The position numbers were made by a program, and so were the translations under genes. 64,000 nt of DNA from Lamprobacter modestohalophilus (GTDB lineage: Bacteria > Pseudomonadota > Gammaproteobacteria > Chromatiales > Chromatiaceae): assembly GCF_016583905.1 (NCBI RefSeq), contig NZ_NRRY01000014.1:1-64000 (forward strand), read 5' to 3'. A model generated the notes under the pieces. It saw only the letters and a program-made list of their open reading frames with translations, ran no database searches and was not told the DNA's origin. Numbering within the stretch: the stretch's first letter is position 1; the number at the start of each line of letters is the position of its first letter. This document shows, in pieces, positions 1 through 7,948 of this stretch.

Positions 1-407
1 GCGACACGCAGCGACGCGAGGACTGGCAGCACGACCACTGCCACCACCTCAAGCACGACCCCAACGCCCTCGATCAGTTGATCGCCGAGGCCACCCGCCT
101 CACGGATCGCCGCGGGCTCTCGCAGACGCTGCGCGGTGAGGTCCGTGCAGCACGGACCTATTTCGACAACCACCGCCATCAGATGGATTACCCGCGCTTC
201 GTCGCCGAGGGGCTGCCGATCGGCTCAGGGGTCATCGAGGCGGCCTGCAAGACCCTCGTCAAGCAGCGCCTCTGTGCCTCAGGCATGCGCTGGAAGACCA
301 AGGGCGCGGGCATCGTGCTCAGCCTGCGCGCGCTCACACAGACCGTCGGACGCTGGGCGCAGTTCTGGCAGAAGATCGATCAGTTTGGGGCGGCGTGCTG
401 CTGTTGA
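1..407 (+). CDS. ISKra4-family transposase, C-terminal part (cut by window edge)
   Basis: The frame is open from base 3 to the stop at 405-407, so this is the 3' end of a gene that begins outside the window. The peptide has the conserved C-terminal block of ISKra4-type transposases: GLPIGSGVIEAACKTLVKQR, then SGMRWKTKGA, then a tail ending GRWAQFWQKID. In the family this block belongs to the DDE catalytic region that mobilises the insertion sequence. No second IS gene is visible. The right end of the element is probably within the next 120 bp, where an inverted repeat occurs at 509-524. The upstream part cannot be judged for intactness. Confidence 0.85.
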   Translation, partial: DTQRREDWQHDHCHHLKHDPNALDQLIAEATRLTDRRGLSQTLRGEVRAARTYFDNHRHQMDYPRFVAEGLPIGSGVIEAACKTLVKQRLCASGMRWKTKGAGIVLSLRALTQTVGRWAQFWQKIDQFGAACCC

Positions 408-508
408 GCACAGTATGTTGAGGCCGCACCCCCTGCGCAGAGGTCAAGCGCGCACTCAAAACCCTGGGCTTTGCGCCGACACCCGGGCGCGGAACATCTC
501 ATGAACAG

Positions 509-686
509 TGCAGAACTCCTGACACGTTGACTGTAACTCGATGAAATAGAGATAGATCGCACGAATTGCCTCGAAGTTTCTATTTGAGACAAATCTGCAA
601 GTATTTAGTCATAAAATCAATGATCTTCTTCGGCATGTGCCGGCGGGTCGTCGCATTTCAGATGTCGCTATGTCAGGAGTTCTGCA
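509..686. repeat. Perfect 16-bp inverted repeat pair (possible IS end / MITE)
   Basis: TGCAGAACTCCTGACA at 509-524 recurs exactly in inverted orientation at 671-686, enclosing 146 bp of A+T-richer DNA without a convincing gene. Similarity extends outward by about two more bases (CA then one mismatch). The left copy lies about 100 bp past the transposase stop, where the right end of an ISKra4 element is expected. The pair could therefore be two IS ends facing each other or a short non-autonomous element. No clear target-site duplication is visible. Confidence 0.5.
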
Positions 687-852
687 GTGGGAGCGCCGCG
701 ATCCGCAGCGGCTCTACAAGGTGACGGTCTATTGCTCAAAGGCACCCTTCAGCCTCGACTTGATCGACTCCATGGCGAAACAAGCCGGCACCACCCGCAA
801 AGGCCTCTATCGTGCCGCCGATAAGCGTCGAAAATGGCATTGGCTCTGGTAG
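637..852 (+). CDS. Small hypothetical ORF beside IS debris
   Basis: A 71-codon frame; an ATG at 670 would give a 60-residue product instead. It is basic, has no signal peptide or membrane segment, and matches no family I recognise. The start region runs through the right arm of the 509-686 inverted repeat, and the transposase end lies just upstream, so it may be a fragment of a mobile-element gene or of a host gene cut by insertion. A tandem 15-bp repeat follows directly. Low confidence that it is translated. Confidence 0.2.
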   Translation: MPAGRRISDVAMSGVLQWERRDPQRLYKVTVYCSKAPFSLDLIDSMAKQAGTTRKGLYRAADKRRKWHWLW

Positions 853-857
853 CGGCC

Positions 858-899
858 TTGGTCAGGACTCACTTGGTCAGGACTCAATCTGGCGCATTA
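858..899 (-). repeat. Two 15-bp repeats after ruvB, with stop-start overlaps
   Basis: Two near-identical 15-bp units occupy 858-872 and 873-887. Read on the minus strand, the ruvB stop TAA (899-897) shares its last base with an ATG (897-895). That ATG opens a six-codon frame ending TGA at 879-877, and a GTG at 872-870 opens a further frame. This is the same junction style as between yebC, ruvC, ruvA and ruvB. It suggests that another operon gene once followed ruvB and was lost next to the IS. Confidence 0.5.
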
Positions 900-1985
900 A
901 TCGGGCGGCGAGTTGAACAGATCCGCCGTCCCTGTCGGTTCTGCTGGTGCCGACTGGCTTGACTCTACATCGAGTAAGTCTGGCTGCGGTGGCATCAGGC
1001 CAAAGTGCTGATAGGCGGTCTTGGTGGCCATGCGCCCGCGTGGGGTGCGCATCAGATAACCCTGCTGGATCAGGAACGGCTCGAGCACGTCCTCGATGGT
1101 GCCGCGCTCTTCGCCAATCGCGGCGGCGAGGCTCTCGACCCCGACCGGCCCGCCGTCGAATTTCTCGATCACCGCGCTCAGCAGCCGTCGGTCCATGTGA
1201 TCGAAGCCGCGCGCATCGACCTTGAGCATCGCTAACGCTTGGTCGGCGACCTGGCGGCTGATCTCGCCGTCGGCACGCACCTGGGCGTAGTCGCGCACCC
1301 GTCGTAACAGCCGATTGGCGATGCGTGGCGTGCCGCGCGAGCGCCGTGCGATCTCGGCGGCGCCATCGGCGTCGGTCTTGATCGCCAGGATCTCGGCCGA
1401 ACGGCGGACAATCTTCGTCAGGTCCTCAGCCGAGTAGTATTCGAGCCGCTGCACGATGCCGAAGCGATCGCGCAGCGGTGAGGTCAAGAGGCCGGCCCGA
1501 GTGGTCGCGCCGACCAGTGTGAACGGTGGCAGATCGAGCTTGATCGAGCGCGCCGCTGGCCCGTCGCCGATCATGATATCGAGCTGGAAGTCCTCCATCG
1601 CTGGATAGAGCACCTCCTCGACCACCGCGCTCAGGCGATGGATCTCGTCGACGAAGAGCACATCGCCCGACTCGAGATTGGTCAGCAGCGCCGCGAGATC
1701 ACCGGGCTTCTCCAGCACCGGGCCCGAGGTCTGGCGCAGGTTGACCTGCATCTCGTGCGCGATGATGTGCGACAACGTGGTCTTACCGAGCCCGGGTGGA
1801 CCGAAGATCAGCGTGTGATCAAGCGCCTCGCCACGACCGCGCGCGGCGCCGATGAAGATCTCCATCTGCTCGCAGACCGCCGGCTGGCCGACATAATCGG
1901 CGAGACGACGCGGACGGATGGCGCGATCCAGCGCACTATCGTCACTGGCCGCTGCGGGGTTGATGAGGCGCTCTGGCTCGGTCAC
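897..1985 (-). CDS. ruvB: Holliday junction branch-migration ATPase RuvB
   Basis: AAA+ motor of the RuvAB complex, which drives branch migration of Holliday junctions in recombination and repair in the cytoplasm. The 362-residue length is slightly longer than the usual ~340. Walker A GPPGLGKT is at about residues 62-69, Walker B VLFVDEIH at about 109-116, and the sensor-1 GATTR motif and the C-terminal winged-helix region (RTPRGRMAT) are present. The start is GTG at 1985-1983, preceded by AGGA seven bases upstream. That GTG overlaps the TGA of a short upstream frame (GTGA). It is the last gene of a yebC-ruvC-ruvA-ruvB set. The gap to ruvA holds a 15-bp tandem array. Confidence 0.97.
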   Translation of the reverse strand: MTEPERLINPAAASDDSALDRAIRPRRLADYVGQPAVCEQMEIFIGAARGRGEALDHTLIFGPPGLGKTTLSHIIAHEMQVNLRQTSGPVLEKPGDLAALLTNLESGDVLFVDEIHRLSAVVEEVLYPAMEDFQLDIMIGDGPAARSIKLDLPPFTLVGATTRAGLLTSPLRDRFGIVQRLEYYSAEDLTKIVRRSAEILAIKTDADGAAEIARRSRGTPRIANRLLRRVRDYAQVRADGEISRQVADQALAMLKVDARGFDHMDRRLLSAVIEKFDGGPVGVESLAAAIGEERGTIEDVLEPFLIQQGYLMRTPRGRMATKTAYQHFGLMPPQPDLLDVESSQSAPAEPTGTADLFNSPPD

Positions 1986-2119
1986 TGTGGAATCCTAAAG
2001 CTGACCCTATAAAGCAAATCCTAATAAAGCAAATCCTAATAAAGCTGATCCTAGTAAAGCTGATCCTACAGGACTTTCGTTGATGAAGAATTCCGGTGGC
2101 GCTGAGGACGTGCATCCAT
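1982..2119 (-). other. ruvA-ruvB gap: 15-bp array with candidate bridging micro-ORFs
   Basis: Four 15-bp units (2001-2015, 2016-2030, 2031-2045, 2046-2060) plus a partial fifth lie between ruvA and ruvB; the two middle units are identical. On the minus strand each carries an AGGA/AGGG Shine-Dalgarno-like core. An 18-codon frame including the stop begins ATG at 2119 and stops at TAG 2068-2066, at the edge of the array. A frame from TTG at 2017 runs 11 codons and stops at TGA 1984-1982, overlapping the ruvB GTG start by four bases (GTGA). The overlap is seen directly; translation of the frames is inference. Confidence 0.5.
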
Positions 2120-2133
2120 CCGGCAACGCCTTG

Positions 2134-2751
2134 CTAGCTCGGTGTCACCGCCCGGAGCGCAGTGCGGATGATCTCCTCCGAGGTCTTCGCACCATCATCG
2201 GCGGCGCGAGCCATGCGGTTCGCGTCAGCCGGCTTGTAGCCGAGCGCGACCAGCGCGCTGACGGCGTCGGTTAACGGATCATCTGGCGCGGCCATCGCCG
2301 CCGCCCGCTCTGCGCCTAAGGTCTGACTCGTAGCCGACTCCTGACCCAGTTCTGCGATCCGATCCTTCATCTCCATCACCAACCGCTGGGCGGTCTTCTT
2401 GCCGATGCCGGGCAGCCGGCTCAGCATCGCGATGTCCTCTTGCTCGACGCACTGGGCAAAGCGCGCCGCGTCCATCCCGGAGAGGATCGCCAGCGCCATC
2501 TTGGCACCAACGCCGGTCACCCGCAGCAAGGCCCGGAACAGCGCCCGATCATGCTCACTGCGGAAGCCGTAGAGCACATGCGCGTCATCGCGGATCAGCA
2601 GATGGGTGACCAGCGTCACCGACTCGCCGACTGCGGGCAGGTCGTAGAAGGTCGACATCGGCGCCTCGACCTCATAGCCGACGCCGGCGCATTCGATCAG
2701 CACCTGTGGCGGATGTTTGGCGATGACCTCGCCGCGCAGCCGGCCGATCAT
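2134..2751 (-). CDS. ruvA: Holliday junction-binding protein RuvA
   Basis: Tetrameric DNA-binding subunit that loads RuvB rings on Holliday junctions. The product is 205 residues, the normal length. The N-terminal OB fold begins MIGRLRGEV. Two helix-hairpin-helix segments are visible, LLRVTGVGAKMALAIL at about 71-86 and LSRLPGIGKKTAQRLV at about 106-121. The C-terminal RuvB-binding domain begins near PLTDAVSALVALGYK. The ATG at 2751 overlaps the TGA of the last of four repeated micro-frames (ATGA) that fill the gap from ruvC, so its translation is probably coupled to that chain. Confidence 0.97.
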   Translation of the reverse strand: MIGRLRGEVIAKHPPQVLIECAGVGYEVEAPMSTFYDLPAVGESVTLVTHLLIRDDAHVLYGFRSEHDRALFRALLRVTGVGAKMALAILSGMDAARFAQCVEQEDIAMLSRLPGIGKKTAQRLVMEMKDRIAELGQESATSQTLGAERAAAMAAPDDPLTDAVSALVALGYKPADANRMARAADDGAKTSEEIIRTALRAVTPS

Positions 2752-2807
2752 GGGTGGCTGCTCATGGTTGACCGCTCATGATTGATCGCTCACGGTTGAC
2801 CGCTCAT
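2748..2807 (-). other. Four-unit micro-ORF relay joining ruvC stop to ruvA start
   Basis: Four 14-bp units read on the minus strand start at 2807, 2793, 2779 and 2765. Each encodes five codons and a stop: ATG AGC GGT CAA CCG TGA; GTG AGC GAT CAA TCA TGA; ATG AGC GGT CAA CCA TGA; ATG AGC AGC CAC CCA TGA. Each stop overlaps the next start by four bases (GTGA or ATGA). The first ATG overlaps the ruvC TGA (2806-2804) and the last TGA overlaps the ruvA ATG. The 14-bp period equals 18 bases minus the four-base overlap. The architecture is seen directly; its function in translational coupling is inference. Confidence 0.75.
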
Positions 2808-3337
2808 GGCCGGAAATCCCGCCAGCTCGCCGCTGCCCGCTTGCGCTGCGGGATGCCCATCGAATGGGCGTGGCAGAGCGCGATGGCGAGCGCATCGGCC
2901 TCGTCTTCACCCGGCTGATCATTGAGCGATAAGAGTATCCGCACCATGTGTTGAACCTGGCTCTTCTCCGCATTGCCTGAGCCAACCACGGCGAGCTTGA
3001 CCGACTTGGGGCTGTATTCGTGGACCACGACGCCGCCCTTGAGACCAGCACAGAGTACCGCGCCGCGCGCTTGACCGATCTTCAGCGCTGCGGTCGCATC
3101 GCGCGCAAAGATCAATTGCTCGACGGCCATCTCGTGCGGGCGATGCTCAGCGACGACCGCTGCGACCTGATCGAAGATCAAACCAAGCCGGTCCGGCCAG
3201 GCATGCTGCCCGACCCGCACGCAGCCACTGGCGATGCAGACACTGCGCTGGCCATCGGTATCGATCACGCCATAACCGGTATTGCGCGAGCCGGGATCGA
3301 TGCCGAGCACGCGATGCCTAAGCGGCGACTGTGCCAT
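2804..3337 (-). CDS. ruvC: Crossover junction endodeoxyribonuclease RuvC
   Basis: Resolves Holliday junctions by paired nicks, acting with RuvAB. The product is 177 residues (family about 170-175). RNase H-like acidic residues are visible: D14 in LGIDPGSRNTG, the glutamate of MAVEQLIF, and the aspartates of DEADALAIA. The start MAQSPLRHRV at 3337 puts the first catalytic aspartate close to its usual place. A 45-codon frame that starts at the yebC stop runs 20 bases into this gene. Its own stop is the first link of the micro-ORF chain leading to ruvA. Confidence 0.97.
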   Translation of the reverse strand: MAQSPLRHRVLGIDPGSRNTGYGVIDTDGQRSVCIASGCVRVGQHAWPDRLGLIFDQVAAVVAEHRPHEMAVEQLIFARDATAALKIGQARGAVLCAGLKGGVVVHEYSPKSVKLAVVGSGNAEKSQVQHMVRILLSLNDQPGEDEADALAIALCHAHSMGIPQRKRAAASWRDFRP

Positions 3338-3455
3338 GAGCGAACTGACTGGCTAAGGTTATCGGAGCTTGCAGGGCGATCGTGGTGACTGCTCGGTTGG
3401 CTTGTTCAGTTGGCTGCTCAGTCATCTGCTCAGCTGTCTGAAGAGTGATCCGCAT
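3318..3455 (-). other. 45-codon bridging ORF between yebC and ruvC
   Basis: The yebC stop TGA (3457-3455) shares its last base with an ATG (3455-3453) that opens a frame of 45 codons through the whole 117-bp gap, ending TAG at 3320-3318, 20 bases inside ruvC. The peptide is polar with a loose TEQ repeat (AEQMTEQPTEQ), reflecting an imperfect ~12-bp repeat. It matches no family. Its position, spanning stop to start, fits the bridging frames seen elsewhere in the window. The chance of an open frame this long is not negligible, so translation is only suggested. Confidence 0.4.
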
Positions 3456-4204
3456 CAATTGTCGAGCGCGGCCATGACCTCGTCGGGGATGTCGGCGTTG
3501 TTATAGACCTCTTGCACGTCGTCGAGGTCTTCAAGCGCATCGACCATCCTCAGCAGTTTCTCGGCGCCATCGGCATCGAGCTCGATCTGGGTTGCGGCAT
3601 TGAAACTGACCTCGGAGACGCTGGTATCCAAGCCCGAGGCGGCGAGCGCATCGCAGACCGCGCTAAACTCCTCCGGCGCCGTGATCACATCGAGTGAGCC
3701 GTCATCGTTGACCACGACATCCTCGGCACCAGCCTCGAGCGCCGCTTCCATCACCGCATCTTCATCGGTCCCAGGCTGGAAGCTGACGACACCCTGCTTC
3801 GAGAACAGGTAGGCCACCGAGCCATCGGTGCCCAGGTTGCCACCGTACTTGCTGAAGGCATGGCGCACCTCAGACGCAGTCCGGTTGCGGTTGTCGGTCA
3901 TGCAATCCACCATCACCGCCACACCACCCGGCGCATAGCCTTCGTAACGGATCTCCTCGTAGTTATCCGCATCATCGGCGCCAGCGCCGCGCTTGATCGC
4001 CCGATCGATGGTATCGCGCGGCATGTTGGCGCCTAACGCCTTGTCCATCGCCAAACGCAGACGCGGATTCGAGCCCGGATCGCCGCCGCCCTCGCGCGCT
4101 GCGACCGTGACCTCACGGATCAGCTTGGTCCAAACCTTGCCACGCTTTTTGTCCTGCGCCGCCTTGCGGTGTTTGATATTGGCCCATTTACTGTGACCGG
4201 CCAT
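3455..4204 (-). CDS. yebC: YebC/PmpR-family protein
   Basis: A 249-residue cytoplasmic protein of the YebC/PmpR/TACO1 family, which has been described as a transcriptional regulator and more recently as a factor assisting translation of proline-rich stretches. The N-terminus [20 protein letters not shown] is the family signature, followed by the conserved [20 protein letters not shown] and [20 protein letters not shown] blocks. The length is typical. It heads the ruvCAB group, an arrangement common in Gammaproteobacteria. Its stop overlaps the start of the bridging frame at 3318-3455. Confidence 0.95.
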   Translation of the reverse strand: MAGHSKWANIKHRKAAQDKKRGKVWTKLIREVTVAAREGGGDPGSNPRLRLAMDKALGANMPRDTIDRAIKRGAGADDADNYEEIRYEGYAPGGVAVMVDCMTDNRNRTASEVRHAFSKYGGNLGTDGSVAYLFSKQGVVSFQPGTDEDAVMEAALEAGAEDVVVNDDGSLDVITAPEEFSAVCDALAASGLDTSVSEVSFNAATQIELDADGAEKLLRMVDALEDLDDVQEVYNNADIPDEVMAALDN

Positions 4205-4442
4205 GTGAATCCCTCGATTCGAGCCCCCGGATGATCGGAGGCCTCAGCAACAATTGAAAACAAAAATCTGGTTCGATGACGCACGCTGCAGCCTTTTTGC
4301 AACGCACTCAAGCCCATCAGTCTATCACTGGCCCGAGGGCGACGGCAGCACGATGGCAGGATCGGTTCCTTTACCCTGAACCCTTGATGCCGCAGAATCG
4401 ACACCCTTACCCCTTATCTGAAGCGCCCAAGGAAGCCGCATC

Positions 4443-5210
4443 GTGTCGCAAGAAATGATCTTCGAGCATCCGCTAAACGAGCGCATTCGTACCTTCCTAA
4501 GGCTCGAGCACCTGTTCGAGAAGCTCGACTACTTTGTCGCGCAGCCCGAACACTGGTGCACGCGCGCCGCCATCGAGGCCTTGCTCGACATCGTCGCTAT
4601 CACCGCCCGCGCCGATATCAAGACCGAGCTGCTCAAGGAGATCGACCGCAATCTTTCAACCCTCGCCCGCGTGCGCAATCAGCCCGGCGTGGACCCTGCG
4701 GCCCTCAAAGAGGTGTTCAGTGGTCTGGAGCATGCCGCTGCGGCCATTCACGAGATCAATGGCCAGATCGGCAGCCGAGCACGCGATGATGCCTTCCTCA
4801 AGGCCGTTGCCCAACGCAGCAGTATCCCTGGCGGCGCCTGTAGCTTTGACGTTCCGCTCTACCACCACTTTCTCACTCAACCGAACGAGCAACGACGAGC
4901 ACGAATCGCCAGCTGGACCGACGAGATCAACCCCGTCAGCGAAGCCATTCGGCTGGTTCTCTCGCTAGCACGCACCAGCGCCACCCCCCGCAAGCTGATC
5001 GCACCTGAGGCCTTCTTCCAAGAGTCGTTAGATAGTCAGGCGCCGGCACAGCTGCTGCGGGTCGCGCTCGGGCCAGAGTGGTCGGTTTACCCCGAGATCA
5101 GCGGGCACAAGAACCGTTTCAGCATCCGTTTCATGCAGGCTAACCAGACCGGGCGACCGTTACAATCGCAGGACGACGTGCCCTTCCTGCTCACCTGTTG
5201 CGTGTTCTAA
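4443..5210 (+). CDS. zapD: Cell division protein ZapD
   Basis: FtsZ-associated protein that cross-links FtsZ filaments at the division ring. The product is 255 residues, matching the family. The N-terminal [20 protein letters not shown] is the characteristic ZapD start. The C-terminal region ends with [16 protein letters not shown], the conserved sheet end. The GTG at 4443 has AAGGAAG about seven bases upstream; ATG at 4455 is an alternative. yacG follows 19 bp downstream on the same strand, so the two are probably co-transcribed. coaE, often in this cluster, is not seen. Confidence 0.95.
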   Translation: MSQEMIFEHPLNERIRTFLRLEHLFEKLDYFVAQPEHWCTRAAIEALLDIVAITARADIKTELLKEIDRNLSTLARVRNQPGVDPAALKEVFSGLEHAAAAIHEINGQIGSRARDDAFLKAVAQRSSIPGGACSFDVPLYHHFLTQPNEQRRARIASWTDEINPVSEAIRLVLSLARTSATPRKLIAPEAFFQESLDSQAPAQLLRVALGPEWSVYPEISGHKNRFSIRFMQANQTGRPLQSQDDVPFLLTCCVF

Positions 5211-5229
5211 GTCACAAAACGATCTAACG

Positions 5230-5451
5230 ATGCCAACAATCGTCGCCTGTCCAAACTGCGGTAAGGATGTTGTCTGGGGGCCAGACTCAGCCTGGCGCCC
5301 CTTCTGCAGCAAGCGCTGCAAGCTCTGTGACCTCGGCGACTGGCTCAACGAGACTCACCGCATCAGCGAGCCCCTGGACGGCGCGGATAGCGATCTGGGC
5401 GCGGACAGCTGGAGCACCCCCGATCGCGATGACGACTTGCCGCGCCACTGA
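5230..5451 (+). CDS. yacG: DNA gyrase inhibitor / zinc-binding protein YacG
   Basis: A 73-residue zinc protein; E. coli YacG binds GyrB and inhibits gyrase. The four zinc ligands are visible as C-x2-C in CPNCGK and C-x3-C in [15 protein letters not shown], with the family-typical aromatic and acidic residues after them. The C-terminal tail is acidic and low in complexity. It lies 19 bp after zapD and is probably translated from the same mRNA. Confidence 0.92.
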   Translation: MPTIVACPNCGKDVVWGPDSAWRPFCSKRCKLCDLGDWLNETHRISEPLDGADSDLGADSWSTPDRDDDLPRH

Positions 5452-5569
5452 CGGATCTTTCGGATCGGCTCCATAAAACCCGCAGGTCAGACCGTCTTCA
5501 GGCATGCAGAGTAACCAATTGAATCCATTGCTTACTCTCGCCCCCTAGAAGATCTGACCGAGCGCGCAA

Positions 5570-5605
5570 CGGCAACCTCAGCGGCAACCTCAGCGGCAAT
5601 CCGCA
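5570..5605. repeat. 12-bp tandem repeat (about 2.6 copies)
   Basis: CGGCAACCTCAG is repeated at 5570-5581 and 5582-5593, with a partial third copy. It lies in the 179-bp space between the convergent ends of yacG and the TraB-family gene. On the minus strand the array stays open in one frame, but no gene follows, so no bridging role can be proposed here. Nothing else is evident in the gap. Confidence 0.7.
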
Positions 5606-5630
5606 CAGGCAGGGCGTACAGGCCAAGTAC

Positions 5631-6836
5631 TCAGGCCACGAGGCGGTCGATGATCCGAAAGCCCGCCAAATAGGTGCCAGCCGCAGAGCCGATGGTGCTA
5701 AAGATAAACACCAGCAGCACCCGCGAGACACGGTTGCGCCACCAGCCCCGCAGGCTGGTGACATCCTCACGTAGACTACCGAAATCACCTACGCTGGGAC
5801 GCCGCAGCGAAAGCTCCAACGCCCCAGCAACCATGCCGGCGCCAATGGTGGGGTTGAGCGAGGTCAGCGGGGCTGCAAAGAAGGCACCGAGCACAGTCAA
5901 CGGATGCGCAGCAGCCAGCGCCGCGCCCAGCGCTGACAGACCGCCGTTGATCAACACCCAGTCGGCGACCATGTTCCACCCCAGCTCGGGGTTGCGGGTG
6001 AATCCGTAGGCGAAGACGCTGAGAATCACCACCACCACCAGCCAAGGAAAGGCACGCCAGAAGCGCGAGGGCGGAGGCACCTGATCCAGACTCGCGATGG
6101 TCTGCTCGGGCGGCTCGGTCGCCGATTCAAGTTGCTCCGAGAGGCCCTTCAGGTGTCCGGCACCAACCACGGCTAGGACATTCCGATAACCATGCTGCTC
6201 CGCCTCTTGCCTTAGGCGCGCGGCCATGTACTGGTCGCGCTCGTCGATCAAAGGCGTAAATAGGCTCGAGCGATCCTGTGCGAACTCGGCGAAGGCCGTC
6301 TCGAGGATGTCACCCTGCTTGAGAGACTCGACCTCTTCCTCGGTGACCTTCTCGCGCGTGAGCAGCCCGGCCAGCAGCCCAGTGAACAGGTTTAAGCGCT
6401 GGAACCATCCGAGGTTGTGTGCAGCTCGGCGCAGCGTGGTACCGACCTCACGATCGATCAACAGTAGCGGCAGTTGGCGCACCTCCGCCAACCGCATCGC
6501 CATGCGCTGCTCGGCACCTGGCTCGATACCGAATTGATCGGCAATCCGCTGCTGATAGGCGCCCAAAGCCAGACTTGCCGCGACCATATAGACCCGGCGC
6601 TGACGTATCACCGCGAACAGGTCTAGGCGCGCCAAGGCCTCAGGGTTGGTCATCGATTCAGCACGGCTGCGGCACAGCTCCACTGCGACCGCGTCGACCT
6701 CCGGACCATCCGGCCCCAACAGCTCTGCCACCTTATCGGCACTGGCCTTTGAAACATGCGCAGTGCCAAGCAGCGTGATGTGCGTCGAGCCGGTCTGGAC
6801 TTCGCGAATCGGTTCTTCAGACAATTGGATATTCAC
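5631..6836 (-). CDS. TraB-family membrane protein
   Basis: A 401-residue protein of the TraB/PrgY family, related to the TIKI/GumN putative metal-dependent peptidases. The N-terminal domain carries ITLLGTAHVSKASAD and VDAVAVELC, the conserved histidine and glutamate positions, and GAGHLKGL further on. Roughly the last 140 residues hold several hydrophobic membrane segments (FPWLVVVVILSVFAYGF, VLINGGLSALGAALAAAHP, and the C-terminal FIFSTIGSAAGTYLAGF). The bacterial function is not established; the plasmid member PrgY blocks a peptide pheromone. It appears monocistronic. The start MNIQLSEEP is followed by a well-conserved domain, so it is credible. Confidence 0.88.
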   Translation of the reverse strand: MNIQLSEEPIREVQTGSTHITLLGTAHVSKASADKVAELLGPDGPEVDAVAVELCRSRAESMTNPEALARLDLFAVIRQRRVYMVAASLALGAYQQRIADQFGIEPGAEQRMAMRLAEVRQLPLLLIDREVGTTLRRAAHNLGWFQRLNLFTGLLAGLLTREKVTEEEVESLKQGDILETAFAEFAQDRSSLFTPLIDERDQYMAARLRQEAEQHGYRNVLAVVGAGHLKGLSEQLESATEPPEQTIASLDQVPPPSRFWRAFPWLVVVVILSVFAYGFTRNPELGWNMVADWVLINGGLSALGAALAAAHPLTVLGAFFAAPLTSLNPTIGAGMVAGALELSLRRPSVGDFGSLREDVTSLRGWWRNRVSRVLLVFIFSTIGSAAGTYLAGFRIIDRLVA

Positions 6837-7044
6837 GAATACCGGGCAGCATGATCAACGAAGGCCCGCATCATACACGGGCTATGGCATTGCCGCAGCC
6901 ACTCGCCGGCAGCCAACTGGAAGACTGTCACGGGCTGGCTGTTACAGACTGGCTGTTACGAACACAGCCCACTGGCACCAAGGTATCCGCTCGCCTATTA
7001 TCGGGCGCTCCGAGCATTCGCCTGCCCCGAGCACCCAGCCCGCC

Positions 7045-7509
7045 GTGACCAAACGCCCGATCATCCGGAAGACCGCACCGCCTGCGCGACGACCTATATT
7101 GGCCCGAGTGCTGATCCTGCTGATCCTGCTGTTGATCGCGGGCATGACAACGGGTTGCGGGAGAGTCAAGGAGGACGCCAAGCGTATCGCCTTGGAGAAC
7201 ACGCTCAGCAGCTACCGCCAAGCGATCCGTTGGGGCTACTTTCCCGCCGCAGCGGGGTTCGTCAGCCCCGAGCAGCGCACCGATCTGGATATGGAGCACC
7301 TGAACAATGTACAGATCACCGGCTACGAGGTCGTACAGCCAGGTGTCATCTCACCGGATGATACGGCGGTACAGCTCGTCCAGATCGCTTATGTGCTCAA
7401 AGACCGCCAGCGCCTGGAGCAGATCGCCGACCGCCAGCACTGGCGCTACGATCCGATCAGCGGCGCCTGGTGGCTAGAATCGGGTCTCCCTTCCTTCGGT
7501 GACGAATAG
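7045..7509 (+). CDS. Probable lipoprotein of unknown function
   Basis: With a GTG start at 7045 the product has 154 residues. It has a basic N-terminus, a strong hydrophobic stretch (ARVLILLILLLIAGM) and then TTGCG, which reads as a slightly atypical lipobox with cysteine as the lipidated residue. The rest is a compact soluble domain (KEDAKRIALENTLSSYRQAI...SGAWWLES). I know similar unnamed periplasmic proteins beside DUF3301 genes but no function. The frame is open further upstream, but that part overlaps the TraB gene on the other strand. A frame of pentapeptide repeats links its stop to the next gene. Confidence 0.7.
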   Translation: MTKRPIIRKTAPPARRPILARVLILLILLLIAGMTTGCGRVKEDAKRIALENTLSSYRQAIRWGYFPAAAGFVSPEQRTDLDMEHLNNVQITGYEVVQPGVISPDDTAVQLVQIAYVLKDRQRLEQIADRQHWRYDPISGAWWLESGLPSFGDE

Positions 7510-7521
7510 GAGCTAGCGGAC

Positions 7522-7617
7522 ATGCAGGGATTGGACAGGCCGGAATCGGACAGGCAAGGATCGGATACGCAGGAATCGGACACACAGCAGTCGCGCATGC
7601 AGGAATCGAGACATTGA
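7522..7617 (+). other. 31-codon bridging ORF made of 15-bp repeats
   Basis: Six 15-bp units (7527-7541, 7542-7556, 7557-7571, 7572-7586, 7587-7601, 7602-7616) fill the gap between the lipoprotein and the DUF3301 gene. The ATG at 7522 has GGAG nine bases upstream, overlapping the lipoprotein stop. The frame runs 31 codons (a degenerate QESDT pentapeptide repeat) and ends TGA at 7615-7617, overlapping the TTG start of the DUF3301 gene (TTGA). The repeat period keeps the frame open. Whether the peptide matters or only its translation does is not known. Confidence 0.55.
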
Positions 7618-7931
7618 CTGATCAACTGCTGGCACTGATCATCGTGCTCGGCGTTGGCTGGTTCTGGCTCGACGCCGCGCGAGCGCGCGAGATGGCCGTC
7701 GGCCTTGCACAACGCGCGTGCAAAGAGCGGGACGTACAGCTGCTCGATCAGGCGGTGGCACTGCGTCGGCTTGGATTGAGCTGGTGCTCCCGCGGCTTGC
7801 GCATTCGACGCGTCTATCGCTTCGAGTTCAGCGAGGAAGGCATCGGGCGACGCACCGGCTATCTGGTGCTGCTCGGCCTCGATCTGGTCGACCTGAGCCT
7901 CGGGCTACCGCAGATGAGCGACGACGCCTGA
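7614..7931 (+). CDS. DUF3301 domain protein
   Basis: A 105-residue protein of the gammaproteobacterial DUF3301 family. An N-terminal hydrophobic segment (LLALIIVLGVGWFWLD) suggests a membrane anchor, followed by the family core AREMAVGLAQRACKERDVQLLDQ and a C-terminal RIRRVYRFEFSEEG block. No function is established. The TTG start at 7614 gives the full hydrophobic segment and overlaps the stop of the repeat-encoded frame at 7522-7617. It is probably in one operon with the lipoprotein. Confidence 0.85.
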   Translation: MTDQLLALIIVLGVGWFWLDAARAREMAVGLAQRACKERDVQLLDQAVALRRLGLSWCSRGLRIRRVYRFEFSEEGIGRRTGYLVLLGLDLVDLSLGLPQMSDDA

Positions 7932-7948
7932 TCGGAACGCTGCCTGGA

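Noticed and set aside
5570-5605. 12-bp repeat as a relay
   Set aside because: It lies between convergent genes with no downstream start.
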